DNA of 18,079 nucleotides, taken from NCBI GenBank assembly GCA_035315885.1, contig DATFXM010000053.1:1-18079 (forward strand), given 5' to 3'. This DNA comes from DATFXM01 sp035315885. GTDB lineage: Bacteria > Acidobacteriota > Blastocatellia > UBA7656. Every line of letters starts with the position of its first letter. The first letter of the stretch is position 1. Below are positions 4,410 to 14,020 of this stretch, one piece after another. Both the position numbers and the translations under genes were made by a program. Below the pieces are notes generated by a model. The model had not been told where the DNA came from, did no database searches, and saw only the letters and a list, made by a program, of their open reading frames with translations.

Positions 4410-7400
4410 ATGTCAGCACAAGCTAACAGCGGCGACGGCATTGGCCGGGAGCGCTACGATTTCTCGAGGATAAAAACCGCTATAAGGATTCCAAATCTGA
4501 TAGAGGTCCAGCGGCAGTCTTACAACCGGTTTCTTCAGATGGACCTGCTGCCCGCCGAACGCGAGAACATCGGACTTCAGGCGGTGTTCAGGTCGGTGTT
4601 TCCAATAAGCGACTTCCGCGAGACCTCACAACTCGACTTCGTCGAATACTCAATCGGCAACTGGCAGTGCAAGTGCGGCCAGCTCGAAGGTCTTTATCAC
4701 CTGCGAACAAACTGCCGGTCTTGCGGCGGCATTCTGAAAGTCAACCCTTACGCCGCCGAAGACGTGACCTGCCCGCAATGCGGAACGATGAACACTGTTT
4801 CTCCGGTGCTGTGCGACAACTGCGGCGAACCGGTCACGCTGCAACATAAGCATTCGGAAAAGGAATGTCAGGAAAAGTCGATGACCTACGCGGTGCCGCT
4901 GAAGGTCAAAATCCGACTGACCGTCTGGGACACCGATGAAGACACCGGCCAGAAGTCCATCCGCGATATTAAGGAAGAAGAAGTCTTCTTTGGCGAAATA
5001 CCGCTGATGACCGACAACGGCACGTTCATCATCAACGGAACTGAACGCGTTATTGTCAGCCAGCTTCACCGCTCCCCGGGGATCTTCTTCGAGAAGGAGA
5101 ACAACAATCAGTACTTCCTGGCAAAAGTCATCCCTTACCGAGGGTCTTGGGTTGAGTTCGAATACGATGCGAAGAATCTCTTGTACGTCCGCATCGATCG
5201 AAAGAGAAAGTTCCTGGGCACCGTCTTCCTGCGCGCGCTGGGTCTGATGGACCGAATCGATCTCGATCGAATGGGATCGGATGCCCACCTTGAAGATGAG
5301 ATCAAGAGGTCCAGCTTCAGCGACGCCGAAGTGCTCGGGTTGTTCTACTCCGTTCAGAACGCGACCATCAAGGACGGGCTTCTGCACTTTGAGCCGAGTT
5401 ACGGACTCGTGGGCTTGCACGTTGCCGACACAATCAATGACCGGTCGGGCGAAACCCTGGTCAAGGGTGGAGCTCACGCCAAGAAACTGTCGCGTCGCGA
5501 CATTGACAGTCTCAAAAAGGCGAAGATCAAAACCGTCAAGGTAGACCCGCAGGAGGTCGAAGGCGCTTTTCTCGCGGACGACGTGGTCAACACCGAAACT
5601 GGCGAAGTCATCGCCGAAGCCAACGGCGAGCTGACTCAGCGCGAATGGCAGCAGATCCTCGAAGCCGGCGTTACCGAGCTCAAGATCTTCTTCCCTGAGC
5701 GCGACGACTGCGGAACGGTGATCAGCCAGACGCTGAAGAAGGATTCGGTCAAGACTCCTCGCGACGCGATTCTCGAGATCTATCGCAAGATGAGGCCCGG
5801 CGATCCGCCGACAATCCTAACCGCGTGGAACTTGTTTCGAGGCATGTTCTTCGACGAGCGCAAATTCGACTTCTCGCGCGTCGGGCGGTTGAAGTTCAAC
5901 ATCAAACTTGGAAAGCCTGAGCGCGACCGAATTGATCAACAGACTCTGTCGACGGTGGATTTTGTCGACGTGATCGCTTACGTGCTCAAGATGCGGAGAG
6001 GCATCGGTGACGCCGATGACATCGACCATCTGGGCAACCGCCGCGTCCGCGCAGTCGGCGAGCTGCTGGAGAACCAGTTCCGAATCGGGCTGGTGCGAAT
6101 GGAGCGAGCCATCAAAGAGAAGATGTCGATCCATCAGGAGATGCAGACTGCGATGCCGCGCGATCTGATCAACGCGAAGCCGGTCACCGCCGCGGTGCGC
6201 GAGTTCTTCGGATCATCGCAGCTCTCGCAGTTTATGGATCAGACAAATCCGCTTTCGGAGATCACTCACAAGCGGCGGCTGTCGGCGCTTGGACCGGGCG
6301 GCCTGTCGCGAGAGCGAGCCGGGTTCGAGGTGCGCGACGTTCACCCCACGCACTACGGGCGAATCTGTCCGATTGAGACCCCTGAAGGTCCGAACATCGG
6401 GTTGATTTCTTCACTGTCGTGCTTCGCGAGGATCAACGAGTTCGGATTCATAGAATCCCCTTACCGAAAGGTCGAAGAAGGCCGAGTGGTGGAGTACGTG
6501 AAGATCACTTCGGCCGGGGACACTGAATTCAACGTAGGCGACCACCTTCCGAAGGAAGCCGTCGACCGGGCGAACAAAAAGCTAACCGAAAAACAATCGC
6601 AGGCCGAGTACGAGCCGTACCCGTTCTATCTTTCTGCGTGGGAAGAAGACCGGTACACGATCGGACAAGCGTCGGTAGAGGTGGATCGCCACGGCAAGAT
6701 CATCCAGGAGCGCACCGCCGCGAGAAAGGCCGGCGAGTTTAAATTCGCCGAGCCGCTCGAACTGGATTTTCTGGACGTCAGTCCGAAACAGCTCGTGTCG
6801 GTGGCCGCGTCACTCGTTCCCTTCCTGGAGAACGACGACGCGAACCGCGCGTTGATGGGATCGAACATGCAGCGCCAATCGGTGCCGCTGCTGCGCGCCG
6901 AAGCTCCTATCGTGGGCACCGGCATGGAGAAGGTTACTGCGCAGGATTCGGGTGCGGTGGTCATCGCCCGGCGAGACGGAGTCGTGGACTCAGTCGACTC
7001 GGAGCGCATCATCATTCGCGCCGAGCACGGGATCGCGGGAGGAACCACCTCGCGCGAAATCAACGCCGACATCTATCAGTTGACCAAGTTCAAGCGGTCG
7101 AACCAGAACACCTGCATAAACCAGAAACCTACGGTTCGCGAAGGGCAGCCTGTGAAAAAGGGCGATGTGATTGCCGACGGACCGTGCACGGAAATGGGCG
7201 AGCTCGCTTTGGGCAGGAACGTGCTTGTCGCGTTCATGCCGTGGCGGGGCTACAACTTTGAAGACGCGATTCTGGTTTCGGAGAAGCTGGTACGCGAGGA
7301 CTCGTTTACTTCGATACACATCGAGGAACTCGAAGTCGAAGCGCGGGACACCAAGCTGGGTCCGGAAGAGATTACCCGCGATATACCGAACGTCTCGGAG

Positions 7401-8924
7401 TCGGCGCTGCGCGACCTGGACGATTCGGGAATCATTCGAATCGGCGCCACGGTTAAGCCGGGCTCGATCCTTGTCGGCAAGGTCACGCCGAAAGGGGAGA
7501 CTCAGCTCACCGCGGAAGAGAAGCTGCTTAGAGCAATCTTTGGCGAGAAAGCCGGCGACGTCCGCGACGCAAGCCTGACGTGCCCTCCGGGCATCGATGG
7601 GACGGTGGTGGATGTGAAGGTGTTCACGCGGAAGGGTGCTGAAAAGGACGAGCGTTCGCTGTCGATCGAGAAGTCCGAAGAGGACAAACTTCTCAAGAAC
7701 CTGATGGACGAGAAGCGAATCCTCGAGGATGAACGCAACAAGCGCATCTACGAGCTGCTCGAAGGACAGCGGCTTGCCGACGATCTGGTTTACAAGAACC
7801 GCAAGTATCTTTCAAAAGGCGCGAAGCTGACTCGCGAAGACCTGGTCGGACTCGAGATGGGCGCGCTTCGAAAGATCGAAGTTAGCGGATCGAGAGTGGA
7901 CGTAGCCGCGGAGATCGCGGAGATCGAGCGTCGCACTGAAAGGCAGATCAAGGTTCAGGAGCAACTGCATCACGAGAACATTGAGAAGCTGAAGAAGGGC
8001 GACGAGCTGCCTCCGGGCGTCATCAAGATGGTGAAGGTGTTCATCGCGATGAAGCGCAAGCTTTCGGTGGGCGACAAGATGGCTGGCCGCCACGGAAACA
8101 AAGGCGTGATCGCGCGAATCCTTCCTGAAGAAGATATGCCTTATCTGCCGGACGGAACGCCGGTCGAGATCGTTTTGAACCCGCTTGGCGTGCCGTCTCG
8201 AATGAACGTAGGACAGATTCTCGAGACGCACCTCGGCTGGGCGTCGAAGGCGATCGGAGCAAAGCTCGGCGAGCTGCTTTCGGACAGCGCGCGCGCTACC
8301 GATATTCGAAAGGTCTACAAGGAGGTGTTCACCACGCCCGAGTTGCAGGAGCGTTTCTCGGAAATGGATGACGCCGCGCTTATCGACCATGCTCGAGGAT
8401 TGGTTGAAGGAATTCCGTTTGCGTCGCCGGTATTCGACGGGGTACGCGAGAGCGAGATCAAGAAACTGCTCGAGCTCGCGGGACTTCCGACGGCGGGCAA
8501 GACGATTTTGTACGACGGGATGACCGGCGAACCGTTCGAGCAGCGAGTGACCGTTGGCTACATCTATATGATGAAGCTGTCACACCTCGTGGACGACAAG
8601 ATACACGCGAGATCGATCGGGCCGTACTCGCTTATCACCCAGCAGCCGCTTGGTGGGAAGGCGCAGTTCGGCGGTCAGCGGTTCGGGGAGATGGAGGTAT
8701 GGGCGCTCGAGGCTTATGGGGCGGCTCACATCCTGCAAGAGCTTCTGACCGCGAAGTCCGACGACGTCGCCGGAAGGTCGAAGATCTACGAAGCGATCGT
8801 GAAGGGCGAAGCGGACTTCGATCCGGGAGTGCCCGAGTCGTTCAACGTCCTGATTCGCGAGTTGCAATCGCTCTGCCTGGATGTGGAATTGATGCGCAGG
8901 AGCGTAGAGGAAGTAACTGAATAG
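4410..8924 (+). CDS. rpoB: DNA-directed RNA polymerase subunit beta
   Basis: This 1504-residue protein is the second-largest catalytic subunit of RNA polymerase, longer than the E. coli beta (1342). Core regions are intact: MTDNGTFIINGTERVIVSQL, the rifampicin pocket from G601 (GSSQLSQFMDQTNPLSEITH, with H620 and S625 equivalent to E. coli H526 and S531, so no classical resistance change), SNQNTCINQ, NFEDAILVSE, KMAGRHGNKGV and the C-terminal QQPLGGKAQFGGQRFGEME block. Two segments are absent from E. coli: residues about 84-152 with four Cys pairs (C87/C89, C102/C105, C121/C124, C135/C138), a probable double zinc ribbon, and residues about 698-739, a charged stretch. ATG 4410 follows GAGGAG at 4400-4405. 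Confidence 0.98.
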   Translation: MSAQANSGDGIGRERYDFSRIKTAIRIPNLIEVQRQSYNRFLQMDLLPAERENIGLQAVFRSVFPISDFRETSQLDFVEYSIGNWQCKCGQLEGLYHLRTNCRSCGGILKVNPYAAEDVTCPQCGTMNTVSPVLCDNCGEPVTLQHKHSEKECQEKSMTYAVPLKVKIRLTVWDTDEDTGQKSIRDIKEEEVFFGEIPLMTDNGTFIINGTERVIVSQLHRSPGIFFEKENNNQYFLAKVIPYRGSWVEFEYDAKNLLYVRIDRKRKFLGTVFLRALGLMDRIDLDRMGSDAHLEDEIKRSSFSDAEVLGLFYSVQNATIKDGLLHFEPSYGLVGLHVADTINDRSGETLVKGGAHAKKLSRRDIDSLKKAKIKTVKVDPQEVEGAFLADDVVNTETGEVIAEANGELTQREWQQILEAGVTELKIFFPERDDCGTVISQTLKKDSVKTPRDAILEIYRKMRPGDPPTILTAWNLFRGMFFDERKFDFSRVGRLKFNIKLGKPERDRIDQQTLSTVDFVDVIAYVLKMRRGIGDADDIDHLGNRRVRAVGELLENQFRIGLVRMERAIKEKMSIHQEMQTAMPRDLINAKPVTAAVREFFGSSQLSQFMDQTNPLSEITHKRRLSALGPGGLSRERAGFEVRDVHPTHYGRICPIETPEGPNIGLISSLSCFARINEFGFIESPYRKVEEGRVVEYVKITSAGDTEFNVGDHLPKEAVDRANKKLTEKQSQAEYEPYPFYLSAWEEDRYTIGQASVEVDRHGKIIQERTAARKAGEFKFAEPLELDFLDVSPKQLVSVAASLVPFLENDDANRALMGSNMQRQSVPLLRAEAPIVGTGMEKVTAQDSGAVVIARRDGVVDSVDSERIIIRAEHGIAGGTTSREINADIYQLTKFKRSNQNTCINQKPTVREGQPVKKGDVIADGPCTEMGELALGRNVLVAFMPWRGYNFEDAILVSEKLVREDSFTSIHIEELEVEARDTKLGPEEITRDIPNVSESALRDLDDSGIIRIGATVKPGSILVGKVTPKGETQLTAEEKLLRAIFGEKAGDVRDASLTCPPGIDGTVVDVKVFTRKGAEKDERSLSIEKSEEDKLLKNLMDEKRILEDERNKRIYELLEGQRLADDLVYKNRKYLSKGAKLTREDLVGLEMGALRKIEVSGSRVDVAAEIAEIERRTERQIKVQEQLHHENIEKLKKGDELPPGVIKMVKVFIAMKRKLSVGDKMAGRHGNKGVIARILPEEDMPYLPDGTPVEIVLNPLGVPSRMNVGQILETHLGWASKAIGAKLGELLSDSARATDIRKVYKEVFTTPELQERFSEMDDAALIDHARGLVEGIPFASPVFDGVRESEIKKLLELAGLPTAGKTILYDGMTGEPFEQRVTVGYIYMMKLSHLVDDKIHARSIGPYSLITQQPLGGKAQFGGQRFGEMEVWALEAYGAAHILQELLTAKSDDVAGRSKIYEAIVKGEADFDPGVPESFNVLIRELQSLCLDVELMRRSVEEVTE

Positions 8925-8934
8925 GTGAAATGGG

Positions 8935-8957
8935 GCCGCGGACTCTGCGTCCGCGGC
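8935..8957 (+). other. Perfect 9-bp hairpin between rpoB and rpoC
   Basis: GCCGCGGAC (8935-8943) and GTCCGCGGC (8949-8957) are exact inverted copies around the loop TCTGC. The hairpin starts 10 nt after the rpoB stop and ends 36 nt before the rpoC ATG. No T-run follows. It may be a dispersed palindromic repeat or an mRNA processing/stability element. Confidence 0.6.
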
Positions 8958-8993
8958 GCGCATTCTAGGGCGCAATCTGAGAGGAAGCAAGAA

Positions 8994-11900
8994 ATGTTCA
9001 GACCACAGCAAGAAAAAACCAGCCTGGCACCTGACTTTGAAGCAATCAGAATAAGCCTGGCCTCGCCCGAGAAGATCCTGGGGTGGTCGCACGGCGAGGT
9101 GACCAAGCCTGAAACCATTAACTACAGAACGTTCAAGCCCGAACGCGATGGGCTTTTCTGCGCGAAGATTTTCGGCCCAGTGACCGACTGGGAATGCCTT
9201 TGCGGCAAATACAAACGCATGAAGCACCGCGGAGTCGTGTGCGACAAATGCGGAGTGGAAGTCACCCAATCCAAAGTGAGGCGCGAGCGGCTGGGGCACA
9301 TAAAACTTGCAAGCCCTTGCTCACACGTCTGGTTCTTCAAGGGACTTCCTTCTCGAATCGGACACCTGCTCGATATTCCGCTGCGCGAGCTGGAAAAAGT
9401 CCTCTACTTTGAATCGTACATCGTGATCGATCCGGGTGACGTGCCTGAGCTGAAAGAGAAAGAGCTGCTTGCAGACGAGCGGTTTCGTCAGCTCGCACAG
9501 GAGTACCCTGGCCGGTTTACGGCAAAAATGGGGGCCGAAGCGATCAAGGAACTGCTGGCGAAGGTCGACGTGGAAGAGCTCGCAGGCGAACTGCGAGTCA
9601 AGATGAAGGAAGAGACCTCGCAGCAGAAGAAACTCAAATACTCGAAGCGACTCAAGGTAGTCGACGCGTTTCGCCGATCGGGAAATCATCCTCAGTGGAT
9701 GATTCTTGACGTGATACCGGTTATCCCGCCGGAGCTGAGGCCGCTTGTTCCGCTGGACGGCGGACGCTTTGCCACCAGCGACCTGAACGATCTCTATCGA
9801 CGCGTCATCAACCGGAACAACCGGCTGTCGAAGCTGATCGAGCTGAAAGCGCCGGAGGTGATCGTCCGCAACGAAAAGAGAATGCTTCAGGAAGCGGTGG
9901 ACGCACTGTTCGACAATGGGCGGCGGGGTCGAGTGCTCCGCGGAGCCAACAATCGGCCGCTCAAGTCGCTGTCGGACACGCTGAAGGGGAAACAGGGCCG
10001 GTTCCGCCAGAACCTGCTTGGTAAGCGCGTAGATTATTCCGGCCGCTCGGTGATCGTCGTCGGACCGGAACTCAAGCTCCATCAGTGCGGCTTACCTAAG
10101 AAGATGGCGCTCGAGCTGTTCAAGCCGTTCATCTACAACCTGCTCGAAAAGAAACAATACGCCGCGACCATCAAGCAAGCTAAAGAAATGGTCGAGCGGC
10201 AGGAGCCGGTTGTATGGGATATTCTCGAAGAAGTAATTCGCGAGCACCCGGTGCTCCTCAACCGTGCGCCGACGCTGCACCGGCTCGGCATTCAGGCGTT
10301 CGAGCCTGTGCTGGTTGAAGGCAAGGCGATAAAGATTCACCCGCTGGTTTGCACGGCGTTCAACGCCGACTTCGACGGCGATCAAATGGCGGTGCACATT
10401 CCGCTGTCACCCGAGGCGCAGATCGAAGCCGCGGTGTTGATGCTTTCGTCTAACAACATCCTCTCGCCGGCAAATGGACAGCCGATCGCGGTACCGACGC
10501 AGGACATCGTGCTTGGCTGCTACTACCTGACGAAGGATAAGAAGGACGACAAATTTGCGGGACGCAAGTTCGCGACGGCCGAAGAAGTTCTGCTGGCGCT
10601 CGATAGTGGCGACGTTCACACTCAGACGCCCATCAAGCTCATGTTCTCAGGCGATATGATCGATCTCGAACAGGAGCGCGATGATCAGGACGTGTTGCGT
10701 GCCACCGTCAGAAACGTGCAGAACAGGGTGATTGACACCACCGTTGGCCGGGTCATCTTCAACGGTCATATGCCGTCTGCGATGCCGTACATAAACGGAA
10801 CCTTGAAAAAGAAAGGGCTGCAGTCGCTGGTGAACTACTGTCATCTGCGGCTCGGGCATCCGGAGACGGTCAGGATGCTGGACAAGGTCAAGGACCTCGG
10901 GTTCCTGTACGCGACCAAGGCGGGCATCTCGATCGGCATCGACGACCTGGTCACGCCTCCGACGAAGGTCGATCTCGTGCAGCAGGCTCACAACGAGGTG
11001 GCTGAAGTCGAGAAGCAATACAAGGAAGGCATCATCACCAACGGTGAGCGTTACAACAAGGTAATCGCGATCTGGTCTGATGTGACCGAGCGGGTTGCCG
11101 AAGCAATGTTCAAGGAGATGAACAGGCGCGAGGCCGAGTCTGGAGACTTGAATCCGATTCTGGTCATGGCCGACAGCGGAGCTAGAGGATCCAAGCAGCA
11201 AATCCGACAGCTCGCGGGAATGAGAGGTCTGATGGCCAAGCCTTCGGGCGAAATCATCGAAGCCCCCATACGCGCGAACTTCCGCGAAGGTTTGAACGTG
11301 ACCCAGTACTTCATCTCCACGCACGGCGCTCGCAAGGGTCTCGCCGACACCGCGTTGAAGACTGCCGACTCGGGTTACCTGACTCGAAGGCTCGTCGACG
11401 TAGCACAGGACGTGATCATCAGCGAACACGACTGCGGCACGTTGAAGGGCATCTGGGCTACGGCGATTATCGAGGGCGGCGAGGAGATCGAGTCCCTGCG
11501 AGATCGTATCATCGGACGGGTGGCGCTGGACGATGTCAGAGACCCGATCACCGGCGACATCCTGGTGGAGGCCAACGAGGAAATCACCGAAGACCTGGCC
11601 GCGCTGATTCAGCAGGCGGGCGGCATCGAGCGAGTTCGCATTCGTTCGGTGTTGACCTGCGAATCGCGGCGAGGCGTGTGTGTAAGATGCTACGGGCGAA
11701 ATCTCGCAACCGGGAAGATGGTCGAGCTGGGCGAAGCGGTTGGAGTGATCGCTGCTCAATCGATCGGCGAGCCGGGCACACAGCTCACGATGCGTACGTT
11801 CCACATCGGCGGCGTGGCCGGCGGCGTGTCGGAAGTCACAAAGCACGAGGCGCGAACTTCGGGCTCGGTGCGGTTCGAGGAGTTGAAGACCGTGCGTAAC

Positions 11901-13208
11901 CGCGACGGCGACCTGATCGCTATGAACCGAAACGGGTCTATCCTGCTGATCGACGAGCGCGGGCGCGAGGCCGGGCGATACCAGATCGTCTACGGCGCAA
12001 CGCTGAAAGTGACCAACGGTCAGAAGGTCGAAGAAGGACAGGAGCTTGCGGAGTGGGATCCGTTTACATTCGCGATCCTGACCGAAGACGCGGGCTCGGT
12101 GCACTTCAAGGATCTGATCGAAGGGGTCACCGTCAAAGAAGAAGTCGACGAGGTCACCGGTCTGTCTCACCTGGTCGTTATCGATTCACCGGATGAGAAA
12201 CGGCAACCGCGTATTGAGATCCGCGACGAGAAGAACAAGGTTCTCAAGACGTATCAGATGCCGGTGCGCGCGAACCTTCTGGTGGCCGACTACGACGACT
12301 GGAAGAAGAAGAGGACCGCGGGTTCGAAGTCGCAGGAGGAAAAAGAGCACGTTCGCGTGGCTCCGGGCGATATCATCGCCAAGATTCCTCGTGAGACTAC
12401 TAAGACCAAGGACATCACCGGAGGTCTGCCTCGCGTAGTCGAGCTGTTCGAAGCGCGGAAACCTCGCGAGACTGCGGTCATGACCGAGATCGACGGCTTT
12501 GTGAAGTTCGGGCCGATCACCAAGGGTCAGCGACGCGTGATAATCGAAGCACCCGATGGTGAGAAGCGCGAGTATTCGATTCCGCGAGGCACCCACATCA
12601 ACGTCCAGGAAGGCGATGTGGTCCGAGCGGGTGAGCCGCTGATGGATGGTCCTCTGAACCCACACGATATTCTGGCGGTACGAGGTATCGAAGAGCTGCA
12701 GCGCTACCTGGTAAATGAAATCCAGGAGGTTTACCGGTTGCAGGGCGTCAACATCAACGACAAGCACATCGAGGTGATTGTGCGTCAGATGCTTCGATGG
12801 GTGCGAATCAAGGACGTCGGGGATACCGAGTTTCTGCTCGAGGACATGGTCGACAGGTTCAGGTTCCAGGATGAGAACGAGCGTGTGATTGCTGAGGACG
12901 GTCAGCCGGCGCAGGCCGAGCCGCTTTTGCTGGGAATCACAAAGGCATCGCTCTCGACCGAGTCGTTCATTTCGGCCGCGTCATTCCAGGAGACCACTCG
13001 AGTGTTGACGGAGGCCGCGATTAGCGGCAAGGTCGACTATCTGCGAGGGCTCAAGGAGAACGTCATCATGGGTCGGCTGATTCCGGCCGGCACCGGAATG
13101 GAGTTCTACCGGAACATGCTATTGGAGACGGAGCAGGCGGAGGAAGAAGAGATCGAGGCGGAAGCCGAGACAAACGACCTTGCGCAGGCGAAGGAAGTCG
13201 GGGACTGA
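8994..13208 (+). CDS. rpoC: DNA-directed RNA polymerase subunit beta'
   Basis: This 1404-residue protein is the largest RNA polymerase subunit and holds the catalytic magnesium. The N-terminal zinc-binding domain has C68, C70, C83 and C86 (CLCGKYKRMKHRGVVCDKC). The active-site loop is NADFDGD at 457-463, with D459, D461 and D463 as metal ligands. The second zinc site is C814, C889, C896 and C899 (CESRRGVCVRC), nearly the E. coli numbering. The RQLAGMRGLMAKPSG stretch (bridge-helix/trigger-loop region) is intact, and the tail is acidic. The start chosen is ATG 8994 after AGAGGAAG (8980-8987); the frame is open from GTG 8925, but the intervening codons cover the hairpin and are not RpoC-like. 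Length is close to E. coli (1407). Confidence 0.98.
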   Translation: MFRPQQEKTSLAPDFEAIRISLASPEKILGWSHGEVTKPETINYRTFKPERDGLFCAKIFGPVTDWECLCGKYKRMKHRGVVCDKCGVEVTQSKVRRERLGHIKLASPCSHVWFFKGLPSRIGHLLDIPLRELEKVLYFESYIVIDPGDVPELKEKELLADERFRQLAQEYPGRFTAKMGAEAIKELLAKVDVEELAGELRVKMKEETSQQKKLKYSKRLKVVDAFRRSGNHPQWMILDVIPVIPPELRPLVPLDGGRFATSDLNDLYRRVINRNNRLSKLIELKAPEVIVRNEKRMLQEAVDALFDNGRRGRVLRGANNRPLKSLSDTLKGKQGRFRQNLLGKRVDYSGRSVIVVGPELKLHQCGLPKKMALELFKPFIYNLLEKKQYAATIKQAKEMVERQEPVVWDILEEVIREHPVLLNRAPTLHRLGIQAFEPVLVEGKAIKIHPLVCTAFNADFDGDQMAVHIPLSPEAQIEAAVLMLSSNNILSPANGQPIAVPTQDIVLGCYYLTKDKKDDKFAGRKFATAEEVLLALDSGDVHTQTPIKLMFSGDMIDLEQERDDQDVLRATVRNVQNRVIDTTVGRVIFNGHMPSAMPYINGTLKKKGLQSLVNYCHLRLGHPETVRMLDKVKDLGFLYATKAGISIGIDDLVTPPTKVDLVQQAHNEVAEVEKQYKEGIITNGERYNKVIAIWSDVTERVAEAMFKEMNRREAESGDLNPILVMADSGARGSKQQIRQLAGMRGLMAKPSGEIIEAPIRANFREGLNVTQYFISTHGARKGLADTALKTADSGYLTRRLVDVAQDVIISEHDCGTLKGIWATAIIEGGEEIESLRDRIIGRVALDDVRDPITGDILVEANEEITEDLAALIQQAGGIERVRIRSVLTCESRRGVCVRCYGRNLATGKMVELGEAVGVIAAQSIGEPGTQLTMRTFHIGGVAGGVSEVTKHEARTSGSVRFEELKTVRNRDGDLIAMNRNGSILLIDERGREAGRYQIVYGATLKVTNGQKVEEGQELAEWDPFTFAILTEDAGSVHFKDLIEGVTVKEEVDEVTGLSHLVVIDSPDEKRQPRIEIRDEKNKVLKTYQMPVRANLLVADYDDWKKKRTAGSKSQEEKEHVRVAPGDIIAKIPRETTKTKDITGGLPRVVELFEARKPRETAVMTEIDGFVKFGPITKGQRRVIIEAPDGEKREYSIPRGTHINVQEGDVVRAGEPLMDGPLNPHDILAVRGIEELQRYLVNEIQEVYRLQGVNINDKHIEVIVRQMLRWVRIKDVGDTEFLLEDMVDRFRFQDENERVIAEDGQPAQAEPLLLGITKASLSTESFISAASFQETTRVLTEAAISGKVDYLRGLKENVIMGRLIPAGTGMEFYRNMLLETEQAEEEEIEAEAETNDLAQAKEVGD

Positions 13209-13240
13209 GCTTCGGCGGATAGTCTTCGAAAGTCGTCCAG

Positions 13241-13289
13241 ACAATCCAAACCCCGAGGTGAGCTTAGGCCCCTCGGGGTTTCTTATTGT
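13241..13289. terminator. Intrinsic terminator after rpoC, possibly bidirectional
   Basis: AAACCCCGAGG (13248-13258) pairs perfectly with CCTCGGGGTTT (13271-13281) over 11 bp around a 12-nt loop. ACAAT (13241-13245) and ATTGT (13285-13289) can extend the stem. The downstream side is T-rich (TTTCTTATTGTT), and the other strand also ends in T-containing sequence. It lies between the convergent ends of rpoC and the minus-strand gene at 13349-14020, so it could serve both. Confidence 0.85.
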
Positions 13290-13348
13290 TGGGCAGTCGA
13301 TGTGCAATCGAGCTTTGAGTTTGGCGCTCGGCCTTCAGCACTCCCCGA

Positions 13349-14020
13349 TTAGTTGCCGTAGACGGCGCGGGCAGCATCGTTCTGAGGCGTGAAGGTATTA
13401 GTCGAAATGTCTACCAGCCACTCTGTGCGGTGTTCTGACTTGTCGTTCTCTTCGTAAGAGTAGACCAACACGAATGTAGTCTTCGAGCCGGGGATTCCTT
13501 CGACGTGCCAGCCCTGATAGCTCTTCAGATTTCCCACACGCCGCGAAGTTTCAAGCTGTTGATGCATGCATGCGTCGACGGTGAGGTCGCTTTGCTTCGA
13601 AGGCATCTTTCGAAGGGTATCCATCATCACCAGAGCCGCCTTGGCATCCGGTCCAGTAGATCGCATGAGAGGAACGACGAGAGTGTGGAATCCTGCCCCG
13701 ATCACCGCAATCATCGCCGCGGCAATACCCATCAGGACCCGCTTCACCCCGGGACTCATCGGCTTGCGTTTGTCGTTGAATCTTCTGGACGACTTGCGCT
13801 TCGAGCGCGAGCCGGGTTTCGGGCGGTATTTCTTGGTGCGCGTCGCCGTGGCGTACACAGTGCCGGCGGAGACCGGTGCTGGAGCGTCCGGTGGCGGAGC
13901 TGTCGCCTTATCGGAGGTGCCATCGGTTTCGGCAGCCACAGGTTTGGGCCTAGGCAGGCTGCAATACGTGCAGTACAGAGCCTCGTCGGGGAATTCTGTC
14001 TCACATCGTGGACAATTCAT
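13349..14020 (-). CDS. Membrane-anchored zinc-ribbon protein of unknown function
   Basis: This 223-residue protein is not one I can name. It opens with a zinc ribbon (C3, C6, C17, C20; MNCPRCETEFPDEALYCTYC). Next is a Pro/Ala/Thr-rich linker (about 26-58) and a strongly basic stretch (about 63-88, KKYRPKPGSRSKRKSSRR). One hydrophobic helix spans about 95-119 (VLMGIAAAMIAVIGAGF), then a soluble C-terminal domain (120-223) with a beta-rich end (TTFVLVYSYEEND, TEWLVDIST). The basic flank predicts a cytoplasmic N-terminus and external C-terminus. ATG 14020 follows GAGAGG by 7-8 nt; a TTG at 14026 is too close to that site. It converges on rpoC and separates it from rpsL. A sensor or scaffold role would be a guess. 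Confidence 0.85.
   Translation of the reverse strand: MNCPRCETEFPDEALYCTYCSLPRPKPVAAETDGTSDKATAPPPDAPAPVSAGTVYATATRTKKYRPKPGSRSKRKSSRRFNDKRKPMSPGVKRVLMGIAAAMIAVIGAGFHTLVVPLMRSTGPDAKAALVMMDTLRKMPSKQSDLTVDACMHQQLETSRRVGNLKSYQGWHVEGIPGSKTTFVLVYSYEENDKSEHRTEWLVDISTNTFTPQNDAARAVYGN

Noticed and set aside
8925..8993. GTG start for rpoC directly after the rpoB stop
   Set aside because: The 23 extra codons span a palindromic hairpin and have no RpoC similarity; ATG 8994 has its own Shine-Dalgarno.
10647..12170. Long minus-strand open frame of 507 codons inside rpoC
   Set aside because: It is antisense to highly conserved beta' sequence, has no family motif, and arises from the GC-rich codon pattern of rpoC. 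Other long antisense frames inside rpoB (4650-5477, 7812-8390) and fusA (16969-17811) are rejected for the same reason.
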